Shown here piece after piece: positions 25,756 to 33,930 of a stretch of DNA of 64,000 nt. The translations under genes were made by a program, and so were the position numbers. The notes beneath the pieces were generated by a model, which was not told the origin of the DNA, made no database searches, and saw nothing but the letters and a program-made list of their open reading frames with translations. The DNA comes from UBA8337 sp963932545 (GTDB taxonomy: Bacteria; Pseudomonadota; Alphaproteobacteria; RS24). The first letter of the stretch is position 1, and each line of letters begins with the position of its first letter. The stretch covers positions 44,328 through 108,327 of the forward strand of contig CAWVRH010000006.1 of NCBI GenBank assembly GCA_963932545.1, given 5' to 3'.

Positions 25756-26183
25756 GTGCCTTCATTTGGTTGCATGAAGAGGCTTTGCGCGCCACCCACC
25801 CGCTTTTCTTGGCACCTGTCAGCCCCGAAAAATCTGTGTTTATTTGGGACGACGCCTATATGGATGCGATGGAATACGGCCTGAAGCGGCGCGTTTTCCT
25901 GTATGAAACGCTGCTTGATTTGCCGGTCGAAATTTATGCGGGCGACACCCTAGAAACGCTCAAAAAGCTAGCGGAGGCGACCGGAGCCAGCCACATCCGA
26001 ACCGCCGCCACGCCGAACCCACAGTTGAGCCATATTATGGACGCGCTCGCCACCACGGTGAAACTAGAGCGTGTGGCGGACGAGGCTTTTGTGAACCTGC
26101 CAGAGCAAGATAATTTGCGGCGGTTTTTTAAATACTGGAACAAGGCAAAGAAATTAGCGTTTCAGCCAGACGGCGGGCGCTAG
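25752..26183 (+). CDS. Photolyase N-terminal alpha/beta domain protein (separate subunit)
   Basis: 143 residues that resemble the Rossmann-like antenna domain of photolyases: FIWLHEEALRATHPLFLAP at the start, then VFIWDDAYMDAM, KRRVFLYETLLDLPVEIYAGDTLETLKKLAEATGA. In normal photolyases this domain comes first in the same chain; here it is a second gene, downstream of the FAD domain and translationally coupled to it (ATGA). Its stop TAG overlaps the stop of the convergent gpx gene in the palindrome CTAG. A profile search would settle the fold. Confidence 0.7.
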   Translation: MSAFIWLHEEALRATHPLFLAPVSPEKSVFIWDDAYMDAMEYGLKRRVFLYETLLDLPVEIYAGDTLETLKKLAEATGASHIRTAATPNPQLSHIMDALATTVKLERVADEAFVNLPEQDNLRRFFKYWNKAKKLAFQPDGGR

Positions 26184-26725
26184 TTTTTTAGACTGGTGTC
26201 GATTGCCTTGCGTAGCTTTTTCGAACTCGGCTTGGTCATCGATGAAAAATAGGTCACGGGGCGGCCTTCCCCATCGATGAGGAATTTGTAAAAGTTCCAC
26301 TTCGGGCTGCCGCCCGTCTCTGCTTTGAGCCATTTATAAAGCGGATGCGCCGCTGCCCCTTTGACCACGAGTTTTTCGGACATAGGGAAATCAATATTAA
26401 AATTCACTTCGCAGAATTCCTTAATTTCGCCTTCGCTGCCTGGCTCTTGGTCGCCAAAGTCATTGCTCGGCACGCCCAAGACCACAAGACCAAGGTCGCG
26501 CTTTTCTTCCCACAGGCTTTGCAAGCCATCATATTGTTTGGTGAAACCACAATACGAGGCCGTGTTGACCAATAAAATTGTCTTGCCTTTAAACTGAGCC
26601 AACGACATGTCGCCGCCATCGATGGACGGCAGACTATAGTCGTAGACCGATCCCGCAGCTTGCGCGTTCGATACAAAAGCGGTGAGACATAAAACAATGA
26701 AAGCGGAAATATATTTTCTAAACAT
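26180..26725 (-). CDS. Glutathione peroxidase family protein, exported
   Basis: 181 residues with a signal peptide (about 1-23, ending SNAQA). The cysteine-type active site VNTASYCGFTKQYDGLQSL, then the glutamine of the FGDQEPGSE motif and WNFYKFLID with the catalytic tryptophan/asparagine region. It is a thiol peroxidase acting in the periplasm. Bacterial Cys-GPx usually use thioredoxin rather than glutathione, so the reductant is uncertain. It neighbours the split photolyase, both plausible oxidative/UV-stress genes. Confidence 0.92.
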   Translation of the reverse strand: MFRKYISAFIVLCLTAFVSNAQAAGSVYDYSLPSIDGGDMSLAQFKGKTILLVNTASYCGFTKQYDGLQSLWEEKRDLGLVVLGVPSNDFGDQEPGSEGEIKEFCEVNFNIDFPMSEKLVVKGAAAHPLYKWLKAETGGSPKWNFYKFLIDGEGRPVTYFSSMTKPSSKKLRKAIDTSLKN

Positions 26726-26867
26726 GGAAAACCTATAGCCTTTTTTGAGTAAATTCCCAAAGCGTTAATCGCTAACTTGGGCTTGGCGATACAGCCTGAA
26801 GGTTAAACATTGAACAAGACGCCCGCAGCATTGTAGACTAGGTGCTTAACAGAAAAGGCTGCGGCAA

Positions 26868-27488
26868 GTGTTTCTATTCGAAGACGAAACCAACACACAT
26901 TTTGAATGCCCAGCATGCGGGCAACGCGGCTCAGTACCCAGTGATGTTTTGGCTAAGACCCTAAAAGAGACCGCACATGTGCGCATCAGCTGCACCCGAT
27001 GTGCCAAAAAGTTTGAGCCGATCGCGCAAGCAGAAACGCCCGTTGAACCAAAACCCGAACCAGAAATTGGCAGCCTTCCAGTATGGTTAAGCGCACCCGA
27101 ACGCCCCAAAACGACGCAGGAAGAAACCGAGCCAGACGTAGGCGCAGAAGCATCGATAGAACCTGAGGTTATAGTCGCCGCCGAGCCAGAACCGGAATTA
27201 GAACCGGAATTAGAGCCAGAAGTAGAGCTAGAAGTAGAGCTAGAAGTAGAGCCTGAGCCAGAACCGGAAGTTGGACTGGAAGTAGAGCCTGAGCCAGAAC
27301 CGGAATTAGAGCCAGAACCGGAATTAGAGCCTGAGCCAAAACCAGAACCAAGCCCAGCGCCGCATTATAGCCAAATACCCGAAGCGCCGGATGCCGGAGG
27401 TGTCGCCAATAAGATTCAACTTTTCTTGGTAACTCTGGCCGCGATATTGTTTTTCTTAGGCGGCGTTCTTGTTTTGGGAAGCCGCTAA
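26868..27488 (+). CDS. MJ0042-type zinc-ribbon protein with Glu/Pro repeats and C-terminal membrane anchor
   Basis: 206 residues starting at a GTG. N-terminal zinc ribbon with CPACG and CTRC (residues about 15-45) as in the MJ0042 domain found near the start of many alphaproteobacterial envelope proteins. A low-complexity stretch (about 100-165) of Glu/Pro/Leu/Val repeats follows, encoded by degenerate 12-bp units, and a single membrane segment lies at about 180-202. The zinc ribbon probably faces the cytoplasm. Function unknown. The start codon is tentative: no strong ribosome site. Confidence 0.7.
   Translation: MFLFEDETNTHFECPACGQRGSVPSDVLAKTLKETAHVRISCTRCAKKFEPIAQAETPVEPKPEPEIGSLPVWLSAPERPKTTQEETEPDVGAEASIEPEVIVAAEPEPELEPELEPEVELEVELEVEPEPEPEVGLEVEPEPEPELEPEPELEPEPKPEPSPAPHYSQIPEAPDAGGVANKIQLFLVTLAAILFFLGGVLVLGSR
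27180..27350 (+). repeat. Degenerate 12-bp coding minisatellite (Glu-Pro repeats)
   Basis: Units such as GAACCGGAATTA and GAGCTAGAAGTA occur in tandem and mixed arrays inside the zinc-ribbon gene, encoding four-residue EPEL/ELEV units. Confidence 0.8.
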
Positions 27489-27492
27489 CGCT

Positions 27493-27933
27493 TTACAGCC
27501 AGCGACGCACCTTGGCTTTGTAATTACGGTAAATTTGGCCGAACTCAGTTTCTAAGTTTTCTTCTTCTTGGTAGATCCATAAAACCTGCACGCCAACGAC
27601 AAAAATTGGCACGACTACCAAAGACCAAACATGGCCGCTCGCCAAAGCGCTGCCCGTTAGCAATATCGCCATGGCCGCATAAATTGGGTTTCGCGAATAG
27701 GCAAATAGCCCGGTGACCATTAATTGAGAAGGTTGACCATCGGGAATAATCGTCGTCTCATTTTTTCGAAAATTCGAGGCCATATATAAAATAGTGCCAA
27801 GCCCAAGCGCCATAAACGCGATGCCTGCATATTGCCAGATGGGCGATAAAATTGGGCGCACTGGCGCCAGATAGGCCAAAGCCAGTTGCACCAGAATGCC
27901 GGCCAATACCATTAGAGGGGGATAAATTTTCAT
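27493..27933 (-). CDS. Isoprenylcysteine carboxyl methyltransferase (ICMT)-like membrane protein
   Basis: 146 residues with four to five hydrophobic segments. The C-terminal signature VTGLFAYSRNPIYAAMAILLTG and EEENLETEFGQIYRNYKAKVRRWL are those of the ICMT/PEMT-like SAM-dependent membrane methyltransferases. Bacteria lack prenylated proteins, so the substrate is probably a lipid or small molecule. Start 27933 is set by AGGAG seven bases upstream; the reading frame extends further 5' without support. Last gene of a three-gene unit. Confidence 0.82.
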   Translation of the reverse strand: MKIYPPLMVLAGILVQLALAYLAPVRPILSPIWQYAGIAFMALGLGTILYMASNFRKNETTIIPDGQPSQLMVTGLFAYSRNPIYAAMAILLTGSALASGHVWSLVVVPIFVVGVQVLWIYQEEENLETEFGQIYRNYKAKVRRWL

Positions 27934-27958
27934 CTTAGTCTCCTGTCGTTTGCTCGCC

Positions 27959-29167
27959 CTAAGCCGAAACAGGGAGCGGGTCCCATATGTCGACGATGCG
28001 GCCTTTTTCAAAAATTGCCAATTTCGGAAACTGCAAAAACACAGCCTCGCTTTGGTGGGGACGCAAAAACACAAACTCATCTACAGCCAGTTTCCCACGC
28101 CCGATAGAGGCGGGGCCAACTAATAATTCTTGATTGCTCGAGCGCCCCATAAGCGGGCTAGGCGCCAAGCCTTTGGGATAGACGGCGCTGGCCATCCAAT
28201 AGCCACCATGGGTGAAAACACTGGTGCCGGGGCTTATGGCTTCGAGTAAATCGCCAGCCTGCTCGCCGCCCGGAACCCGCACGCCATTTTCAACCTTCAG
28301 CGCCGGCGTCGCAATAAAGGCGGCAGGCACGAACGGTTTTAACAGCGGCATGTCAAAATCACTTGGCTTTACCAAGGTCGATCCAGCCGCCAGCTCATTC
28401 GCCAATTCAGTGTCTTTATACAGTCGAAACGTCGGGCTACCCGCCATATTGCGAACCATGGTTTTAACGTGGCGCGCGCCCATGGCTTGTGCACTTTGAG
28501 CCGATGCGGTGGCGTAGGTTTGTTGCGCCGCCGATTTGGCTCGGCCTGGCCATCCCGCCACTTTCGGCAATTTTGTGAGGTGCGGCTCATAGCCCATAAG
28601 CCCCGATAGGCTAAGCTGGGGCGTTTGCGATATTTCATCCAGCGCCGCTTGCAAGGTTTCCCCCGGCGCCATGCCGCCACGATGCAAGCCAACGTCTATT
28701 TCTAAATTCAACCGAAAGGTCAACTTTTGAGCTCTCGCCAACTCACCATATTGCTGAGCGCGCTGTGGTGTATCGACCAGCCATTGCACTTGAGACAAGG
28801 CTCGCTTCTGATTTGGCTTTAAGGAAGACAGCATATTTTCTAAAGCGGCCACCGGCACTGGCTTGCCAAGCAATTGATCATAGGCTGGCATCCGAGCCAA
28901 AAGTTGCGCGACCATCGCTGCATTAAAACTCATCAATCGATTGGTGCGCGCGCGTTTGGCAACATGCAAAAGCAATTGTTCGCTCGGCAAAGATTTGGCG
29001 ACAATGCGGTAAGCCATGCCGCGCGGCAGGAAGCTCTTGAGCATGTCGATGTTTTGATTGAGCCGCGTTTTATCGATAAGCAACACTGGCTCACATAAGC
29101 CCGCTTTTGATAAAGCCGCTTGTAGGCCCGCGAAATAGGCGTTCGAGAGAGGCGCTTTCAAGCTCAT
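27959..29167 (-). CDS. Fold-type III PLP enzyme, alanine racemase / D-threonine aldolase-like
   Basis: 402 residues. The N-terminal PLP barrel begins PVLLIDKTRLNQNIDMLKSFL, and the lysine in YRIVAKSLPS is the expected Schiff-base residue. The middle FRLNLEIDVGLHRGGM and the C-terminal beta domain match the DSD1/D-threonine-aldolase-like group rather than true alanine racemase. Acts on a D-amino acid or related amine; the reaction is not assignable. It overlaps the upstream oxidase by ATGA. Confidence 0.8.
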   Translation of the reverse strand: MSLKAPLSNAYFAGLQAALSKAGLCEPVLLIDKTRLNQNIDMLKSFLPRGMAYRIVAKSLPSEQLLLHVAKRARTNRLMSFNAAMVAQLLARMPAYDQLLGKPVPVAALENMLSSLKPNQKRALSQVQWLVDTPQRAQQYGELARAQKLTFRLNLEIDVGLHRGGMAPGETLQAALDEISQTPQLSLSGLMGYEPHLTKLPKVAGWPGRAKSAAQQTYATASAQSAQAMGARHVKTMVRNMAGSPTFRLYKDTELANELAAGSTLVKPSDFDMPLLKPFVPAAFIATPALKVENGVRVPGGEQAGDLLEAISPGTSVFTHGGYWMASAVYPKGLAPSPLMGRSSNQELLVGPASIGRGKLAVDEFVFLRPHQSEAVFLQFPKLAIFEKGRIVDIWDPLPVSA

Positions 29168-30573
29168 GAAGTGGCTCCAAATAGCTTGTGTAAATAGGGG
29201 TTGAGAAGGCGATTATCTGGGTCTAGCTCGCTTCGTAATTTGGCGAAATCATCAAATTTCGGATACAGCGCTCGCACTTGCGCGCCCGAAAGAGAGTTTA
29301 ATTTACCCCAATGCGGACGCCCGCCAGCGCGTTGAAAAATCGGTTCTATTTTTGTGAATAAAAAGTCATAAGCATCGGGCGCATGCGTATGCACGGCCAC
29401 CGACACGCGGGGCCCCGCATTAAACGGCGACAACCAAGCTGTATCCGCTGCTGTCATGCGGCACTCAAACGGGAAGAATACATCTGGGTGCTCGCGCTCG
29501 ATGAGGTCGCGCACTTCGTCCAAAACATCCAAGGCCAATTCGGGTGGCAAGTGATATTCCATCTCATTAAAATGCACATTGCGAGCGCTCGCCAAAAGCT
29601 GCCAGCTTTCGCCGATGATGTTTTCTTCGGGCGCATTGGCAATGGCTGCCCCCAATAAACGTTTACGCAAAAACGGAAACCAGCCCAAATAATCGCGCAA
29701 AGCCTTTAACTGCATCACACCATCATCGCTTTCCTGCGAGGCGCGAGGGGTTTCTGGCGCATCTGTTTCATCATGGGTAATGACCATTGCCGTTCCAGAA
29801 AATGGGATGTAGAAAAACTCAAAATTACGATGCGCCTGCCACATATTTTCTGCTTCTGCGAGAACCTGTGGGTAAGGCATAAAGCGCACACGACGATGCA
29901 GCTTATGGCGCGGCACTAATTGCATTTCAATTTCGGTTAACACCCCCAACGTGCCCAAGGCCACTTGCGCGGCAGGTAGAAGGTTCGCGTTTGAGTTGGC
30001 GCTAAACTCCATCTCTTCGCCCGCGCCAGTGATGAGTTTAAGGCCTCTAATCTCAGCCGCTAAGCACGGTAGATTTTTGCCCGTGCCATGCGTCGCCGTA
30101 GACGTGGCGCCGGCCAGACTTTGCACATCAATATCGCCCAAATTGCGAAACGCTAAGCCTTGCTCTGCCAAAGCAGGGGAGAGATCCCTCAACCGCGCCC
30201 CAGCTCCAAGCCAAGCTGTTTGCTTGGTCTTATCAAGCGAGCGCACGCCGTTGAACGCATCTAACCGCACAATCTTGCCGCCGTCGCCAGCGGGCACTAA
30301 GGGGGTCCAACTATGGCCTGACCCGACAGGGCGCACGGCGCCCTTGGTCGTTTGAAGGAGACGAATTAAATCGGCGGTGTTTTGCGGCGTTTCAACATCC
30401 GCTTTGGAAGGCGCTAAAGACTTCGACCAGTTTTGCCAACCACCAGACGCCACAGGCGCGCTTGCCGCTTGGACGTCCTCGCCCAACACAGACTGGCCCG
30501 ACACAGACCCGCTTAATATAGAGGAGGCCAAAGCCGACAGCCCCAGCGTTTTCAATATCTGTCGTCTCTGCAT
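29164..30573 (-). CDS. FAD-linked aldonolactone oxidase (D-arabinono-1,4-lactone oxidase family), Tat-exported
   Basis: 469 residues. The N-terminus MQRRQILKTLGLSALASS is a twin-arginine signal, so the folded flavoprotein goes to the periplasm. The FAD_binding_4 domain has VRPVGSGHSWTPL and SLAGATSTATHGTGKNLP, and the ALO C-terminal domain ends with RPHWGKLN, whose histidine and lysine are characteristic of aldonolactone oxidases. Oxidises a sugar lactone or alditol with oxygen. First gene of an operon with the PLP enzyme and ICMT-like genes. Confidence 0.9.
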   Translation of the reverse strand: MQRRQILKTLGLSALASSILSGSVSGQSVLGEDVQAASAPVASGGWQNWSKSLAPSKADVETPQNTADLIRLLQTTKGAVRPVGSGHSWTPLVPAGDGGKIVRLDAFNGVRSLDKTKQTAWLGAGARLRDLSPALAEQGLAFRNLGDIDVQSLAGATSTATHGTGKNLPCLAAEIRGLKLITGAGEEMEFSANSNANLLPAAQVALGTLGVLTEIEMQLVPRHKLHRRVRFMPYPQVLAEAENMWQAHRNFEFFYIPFSGTAMVITHDETDAPETPRASQESDDGVMQLKALRDYLGWFPFLRKRLLGAAIANAPEENIIGESWQLLASARNVHFNEMEYHLPPELALDVLDEVRDLIEREHPDVFFPFECRMTAADTAWLSPFNAGPRVSVAVHTHAPDAYDFLFTKIEPIFQRAGGRPHWGKLNSLSGAQVRALYPKFDDFAKLRSELDPDNRLLNPYLHKLFGATS

Positions 30574-30643
30574 CTTCCCGCTCCCTGTTTTACATCTTAA
30601 AAGCTATAAGCGGCGAGCGGGATTGGCAAGCTATCTGTCGGGT

Positions 30644-31552
30644 CTATTTTCCGGTAATTTTGGACAGTAAATTGGAAAGTAATTTAGGCAATAAATAAAC
30701 AACGCCTAAGCCGAACAAAATGCCAAAGCCATAATTCACCGGCATAGCGATACCCGTCTCTCCCAATTTGAGAGCTTTGAGTAGACCCGTCATAAGCACC
30801 ATTAAGCCAAAGCACAGACCGGTCATCCCTGCCGCCACCAGCCATTGCACAAAGCGCGCACCCGGCAGATTTACCTCAGCACCGTTCATCGCATAGCGGC
30901 CCAGCAGCCAACCCATCATCGCGCCCGCAAACCACACAGGCGCCTGGTGGTCGACGTGGCTTGGATAGAAAATCGTGTAGAGGAGCTGCAAAGCAAATAG
31001 GCTCGCCACCGCTTGAGATGCCGACAATTGAGCGATGCCGCTGGATATGCGCGGATGGTTTTGTGCCGCCACATAAGCATAAAGACACACGCAACCGAGG
31101 ACGAAGCCAGAGGCAACGTCGCCCAAATCATGCACGCCCAGATAAAGTCTGGAGAAGCCTTGCAGAGCGATGAAAATCCCAGCCGCCCAATAAGCGAGGT
31201 TTTTATAAGATGTGTGCCGCACCGAATAAGCCAAATAGCCCCATAGCACGACGGCGATTTGCATATGTCCGCTTGGCCAGCCGTAGCTAGTGCCGACGCC
31301 GCTGTCGAGCGCGTATTCAGCGGCAGGGCGCGGGTCTTGGCCAAAATCTTTCAGCCAAGAGTTCAACAGACCCGCCGCCATCAGCAACATGGCCGTATGA
31401 AAAAACCGTTTCGAGCCAAACGCGAAATAGCCGAAACATAAGAACATAATCAGAAAAAGTGGGTAGCCCATTAACGTGATGAGCTCGAAAAATTGGTTTA
31501 AAAAAGGCGTCCGCAAAGCTGGTGCCCACGACATATCATTCCAAATTGACAT
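30644..31552 (-). CDS. PAP2-family membrane phosphatase
   Basis: 302 residues with about seven or eight membrane segments. The three-part phosphatase signature is complete: KDFGQDPRP, then WPSGHMQ, then SRLYLGVHDLGD. The family hydrolyses lipid phosphates such as phosphatidic acid or undecaprenyl diphosphate at the outer face of the inner membrane. Most likely an independent unit; gap of 70 bp to the oxidase operon downstream. Confidence 0.92.
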   Translation of the reverse strand: MSIWNDMSWAPALRTPFLNQFFELITLMGYPLFLIMFLCFGYFAFGSKRFFHTAMLLMAAGLLNSWLKDFGQDPRPAAEYALDSGVGTSYGWPSGHMQIAVVLWGYLAYSVRHTSYKNLAYWAAGIFIALQGFSRLYLGVHDLGDVASGFVLGCVCLYAYVAAQNHPRISSGIAQLSASQAVASLFALQLLYTIFYPSHVDHQAPVWFAGAMMGWLLGRYAMNGAEVNLPGARFVQWLVAAGMTGLCFGLMVLMTGLLKALKLGETGIAMPVNYGFGILFGLGVVYLLPKLLSNLLSKITGK

Positions 31553-31664
31553 TTTTATATCCCCATACTCTTTTTTCTATAGCTTTTTAAAGCCTGTTTA
31601 TACCTGCAAGGCTAACCAATTGGCAGAGAAAGAAAAGTAAAAATATGAACTTAAAATGAAAAAT

Positions 31665-31691
31665 GGGGAAGCGCTGCTAGAGAGCTTCCCC
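31665..31691 (-). terminator. Terminator of the 31716-32447 barrel gene
   Basis: GGGGAAGC / GCTTCCCC stem (31665-31672 with 31684-31691). On the minus strand it is followed by ATTTTTCATTTT. Confidence 0.85.
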
Positions 31692-31715
31692 ACTTAATTT
31701 TGAAAATAGGACAGT

Positions 31716-32447
31716 CTAGAACTGGAAACTATAGCCCACGGTCGAGAGTGTCTGGCTTTCAGACAAATCCCAGGTCGTGCCGCTGTAATTGAAATCTTTA
31801 TGCTCCAAACCAAAGATCAAGTTCGCTGTGTCGCTTAGCGGATAAACAATGCCGGCACCCAATACGATGGCATCCCCATCCAGCTTCTCGCTCAACACGC
31901 CATGGTTCTTCGTCTGGACAATGATCTCTGCCTCATTTAACTGAGCGCCGATGCGGCCATACCAGAACATTTTGTCATTTAACCTATCGGAATAGGTAAG
32001 CGATGCAAAAAGCGCCTCGGTATTGGTCTCATCGTCTTCGCTGGCAACGTCGCCTGCCATCAAAAATTGGGCAGAGTAATAACCAACCGAAACACTAAGG
32101 TTCTCAGAAAGTGCACGCGCAACAGAGAGGGAATAAGACGAGCGGCTGGCGTCATATTCGCCCAAATATTCTCCTGAATTAGTGTCAAATTCGCTGACGC
32201 CCTGCTCTAAAAGGCCCGTAAGGTTAGCGCCGTAAGTATACTCGCCACGGTCAATAGATACCCCTAGATTGTAATAGTTGAAGGCATCTTTAGTCTTACC
32301 GGCGGCGTTTATATTGTCTGTATTAAGCGCATAAGTCATTTCAAAATCTGCTTGCCCAGCAGTGACTGAGACATTGACCGCATTCGCAGACTGAGCCAAA
32401 AGCGAGCTCATCAAAAGCCCACCGAGTAGTTTAATTGAATTACGCAT
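31716..32447 (-). CDS. Outer-membrane beta-barrel protein, unknown function
   Basis: 243 residues. Signal peptide about 1-20 (LLAQSANA). The mature part is a run of about eight to ten amphipathic strands with Gly/Asn/Asp turns, ending VGYSFQF with terminal phenylalanine. Start 32447 has AGGGAG seven bases upstream. No named family recognised. The upstream minus-strand sequence has a perfect TTGACA near 32513. Confidence 0.75.
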   Translation of the reverse strand: MRNSIKLLGGLLMSSLLAQSANAVNVSVTAGQADFEMTYALNTDNINAAGKTKDAFNYYNLGVSIDRGEYTYGANLTGLLEQGVSEFDTNSGEYLGEYDASRSSYSLSVARALSENLSVSVGYYSAQFLMAGDVASEDDETNTEALFASLTYSDRLNDKMFWYGRIGAQLNEAEIIVQTKNHGVLSEKLDGDAIVLGAGIVYPLSDTANLIFGLEHKDFNYSGTTWDLSESQTLSTVGYSFQF

Positions 32448-32610
32448 ATACAAACTCCCTTACGCAAAAACTGATTGTTAAGTTATTTTTGAGGGTTAAG
32501 AGCCCGACTTGTCAATGTCCAAATTCTGTTTAACGGACGGCACAAAGAAGCGTAGTCTATAGAAGATGATGGCAATCAGTGATAGTTTTCAGTCTACGAA
32601 CCCACGATGC

Positions 32611-32648
32611 CCATTGTGATCCATTGTGATCCATTGTGATTCATCGTG
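32611..32648. repeat. 10-bp direct repeats (iteron-like)
   Basis: CCATTGTGAT occurs three times head-to-tail (32611-32640), followed by a degenerate fourth copy. The period is one helical turn. It lies 26 bp before the leader ORF of the LPP20-like operon. Remaining sequence of this 274-bp gap shows nothing else clear. Confidence 0.8.
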
Positions 32649-32674
32649 TAAATTTGGCTAACGGAGTTTATGTA

Positions 32675-32725
32675 ATGCGTTTTTTGAGGATATCCTCGTT
32701 GGCTTTTTGGGCTGTGTGTTCATGA
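32675..32725 (+). CDS. 16-residue leader ORF overlapping the LPP20-like gene
   Basis: MRFLRISSLAFWAVCS, starting at an ATG with GGAG eight bases upstream. Its TGA overlaps the ATG of the next gene (ATGA at 32722-32725). The next gene has no ribosome site of its own, so translation of the peptide probably drives it. The peptide is hydrophobic and signal-like; whether it has its own function is unknown. Confidence 0.5.
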   Translation: MRFLRISSLAFWAVCS

Positions 32726-33930
32726 GTTCGTTTTATTTTCGCGCCTCTTTTATGGGCGCTATCTGCTTATTCAGCTTGGCGCTTTCGCCATCCGCTCAGG
32801 CTTTTGATTGCGACGCCAGCGAAAAAATCTCGCGTCCCAATTGGATGAGTACATTTGGGCAAAACACAAACGCGCAAATGATATATGGCTTTGCCCAAAC
32901 CAAACCGCAGCGTCGCCAATCGTTGTCAGATATCACACAACTGTTGAAAAATAATGCGATGGCCGACTTGGCCCTGAACATCCAGTCCAATGTCTCCAGC
33001 AACATCTCCACCGAGCTGAGCCTCGACGGCGATGAAAAAAGCGAGCGGACTACCATTCAAAGTGCAGCTCAAAGCTCCCTATCCATCGGCGCGCTAAGCG
33101 ATACGCGCAATTTTGTGGATACGTCGAGATGCATGGTTTTTACCCGCGTCAGCCTGCAACGCACGGATGTGCCTTATGTCTTAGCACTCTCCAAATTGCG
33201 TCAGTTTGAAAAGGCCTTAACCAGCCAAACAATATCGCTTGAGGAATTGGCCCAATTACCAAATCTTTTGCAAGACTTGGCGTTGGCAAGCGAGACGGCG
33301 GCACCCCTAACCCAACAGCAATTCAAGGCCGCGCAATCCGATTTGAGGCGCCTCAGCGACACAGTCCGCGATCGCGAAATCGCTCTGAGAGCCGCACAAC
33401 TAGGAACGCTCATGGGCACGCCTCGGCAAAAAAGAGATTTTTTGAAAAATTTACTTTCCCTCTTGGACGCCAAAGGCGCGCCTCTATCCACCGCGGATAG
33501 GGCAACCAAACAAAAAGCTCAGGGCTTACTTTCCTCGCTTGAGAATATTGTTGGGAGCCAGTTAACGGCTGTGTCTTGGACCCGCTTATCGCCGTCTCTG
33601 CAAACGGCTCTGGGTGGTTTTTTCGCCCAACGGACACAAAAATATTGGATGCCTGAAGCCCCCGCCGAAGTAACACCAGACCCACAAAGTCTGGCGGAGG
33701 CGGCTCAGAGGTATGAGCTGAAATCGGCCTTATTCATAGAAGTTACAACCCTGCAAAAACGCCAATTTGGTATTGCAGAAGTCGACATTACGCTTGAATT
33801 GAATTACTTCAATCCAAGCGACGGCGTATCCGTGAAGCAAGACAAATTAACTGGCAGAGCCATTGGACGAAACTTAAATGATAAAATTATTTCTGATAAA
33901 ATCATTGCCATCTTGGACGGCAAACTTTAA
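32722..33930 (+). CDS. Periplasmic LPP20-like protein
   Basis: 402 residues. Signal peptide about 1-27 (ending SPSAQA). The region about 35-130 has the LPP20 pattern: IYGFAQTKPQRRQSLSDITQLLKNNAMADLALNIQSNVSSN, i.e. a GxGxA-like strand followed by a helix rich in Ala and then a serine-rich strand. The rest is helical and of unknown fold. LPP20-type proteins (for example FlgP) are envelope proteins often linked to surface machines. First of four genes; the next overlaps it by 53 bp. Confidence 0.6.
   Translation: MSSFYFRASFMGAICLFSLALSPSAQAFDCDASEKISRPNWMSTFGQNTNAQMIYGFAQTKPQRRQSLSDITQLLKNNAMADLALNIQSNVSSNISTELSLDGDEKSERTTIQSAAQSSLSIGALSDTRNFVDTSRCMVFTRVSLQRTDVPYVLALSKLRQFEKALTSQTISLEELAQLPNLLQDLALASETAAPLTQQQFKAAQSDLRRLSDTVRDREIALRAAQLGTLMGTPRQKRDFLKNLLSLLDAKGAPLSTADRATKQKAQGLLSSLENIVGSQLTAVSWTRLSPSLQTALGGFFAQRTQKYWMPEAPAEVTPDPQSLAEAAQRYELKSALFIEVTTLQKRQFGIAEVDITLELNYFNPSDGVSVKQDKLTGRAIGRNLNDKIISDKIIAILDGKL

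Noticed and set aside
27169..27351. Antisense ORF in the Glu/Pro repeat region
   Set aside because: Low-complexity mirror of the repeat on the other strand, without a ribosome site.
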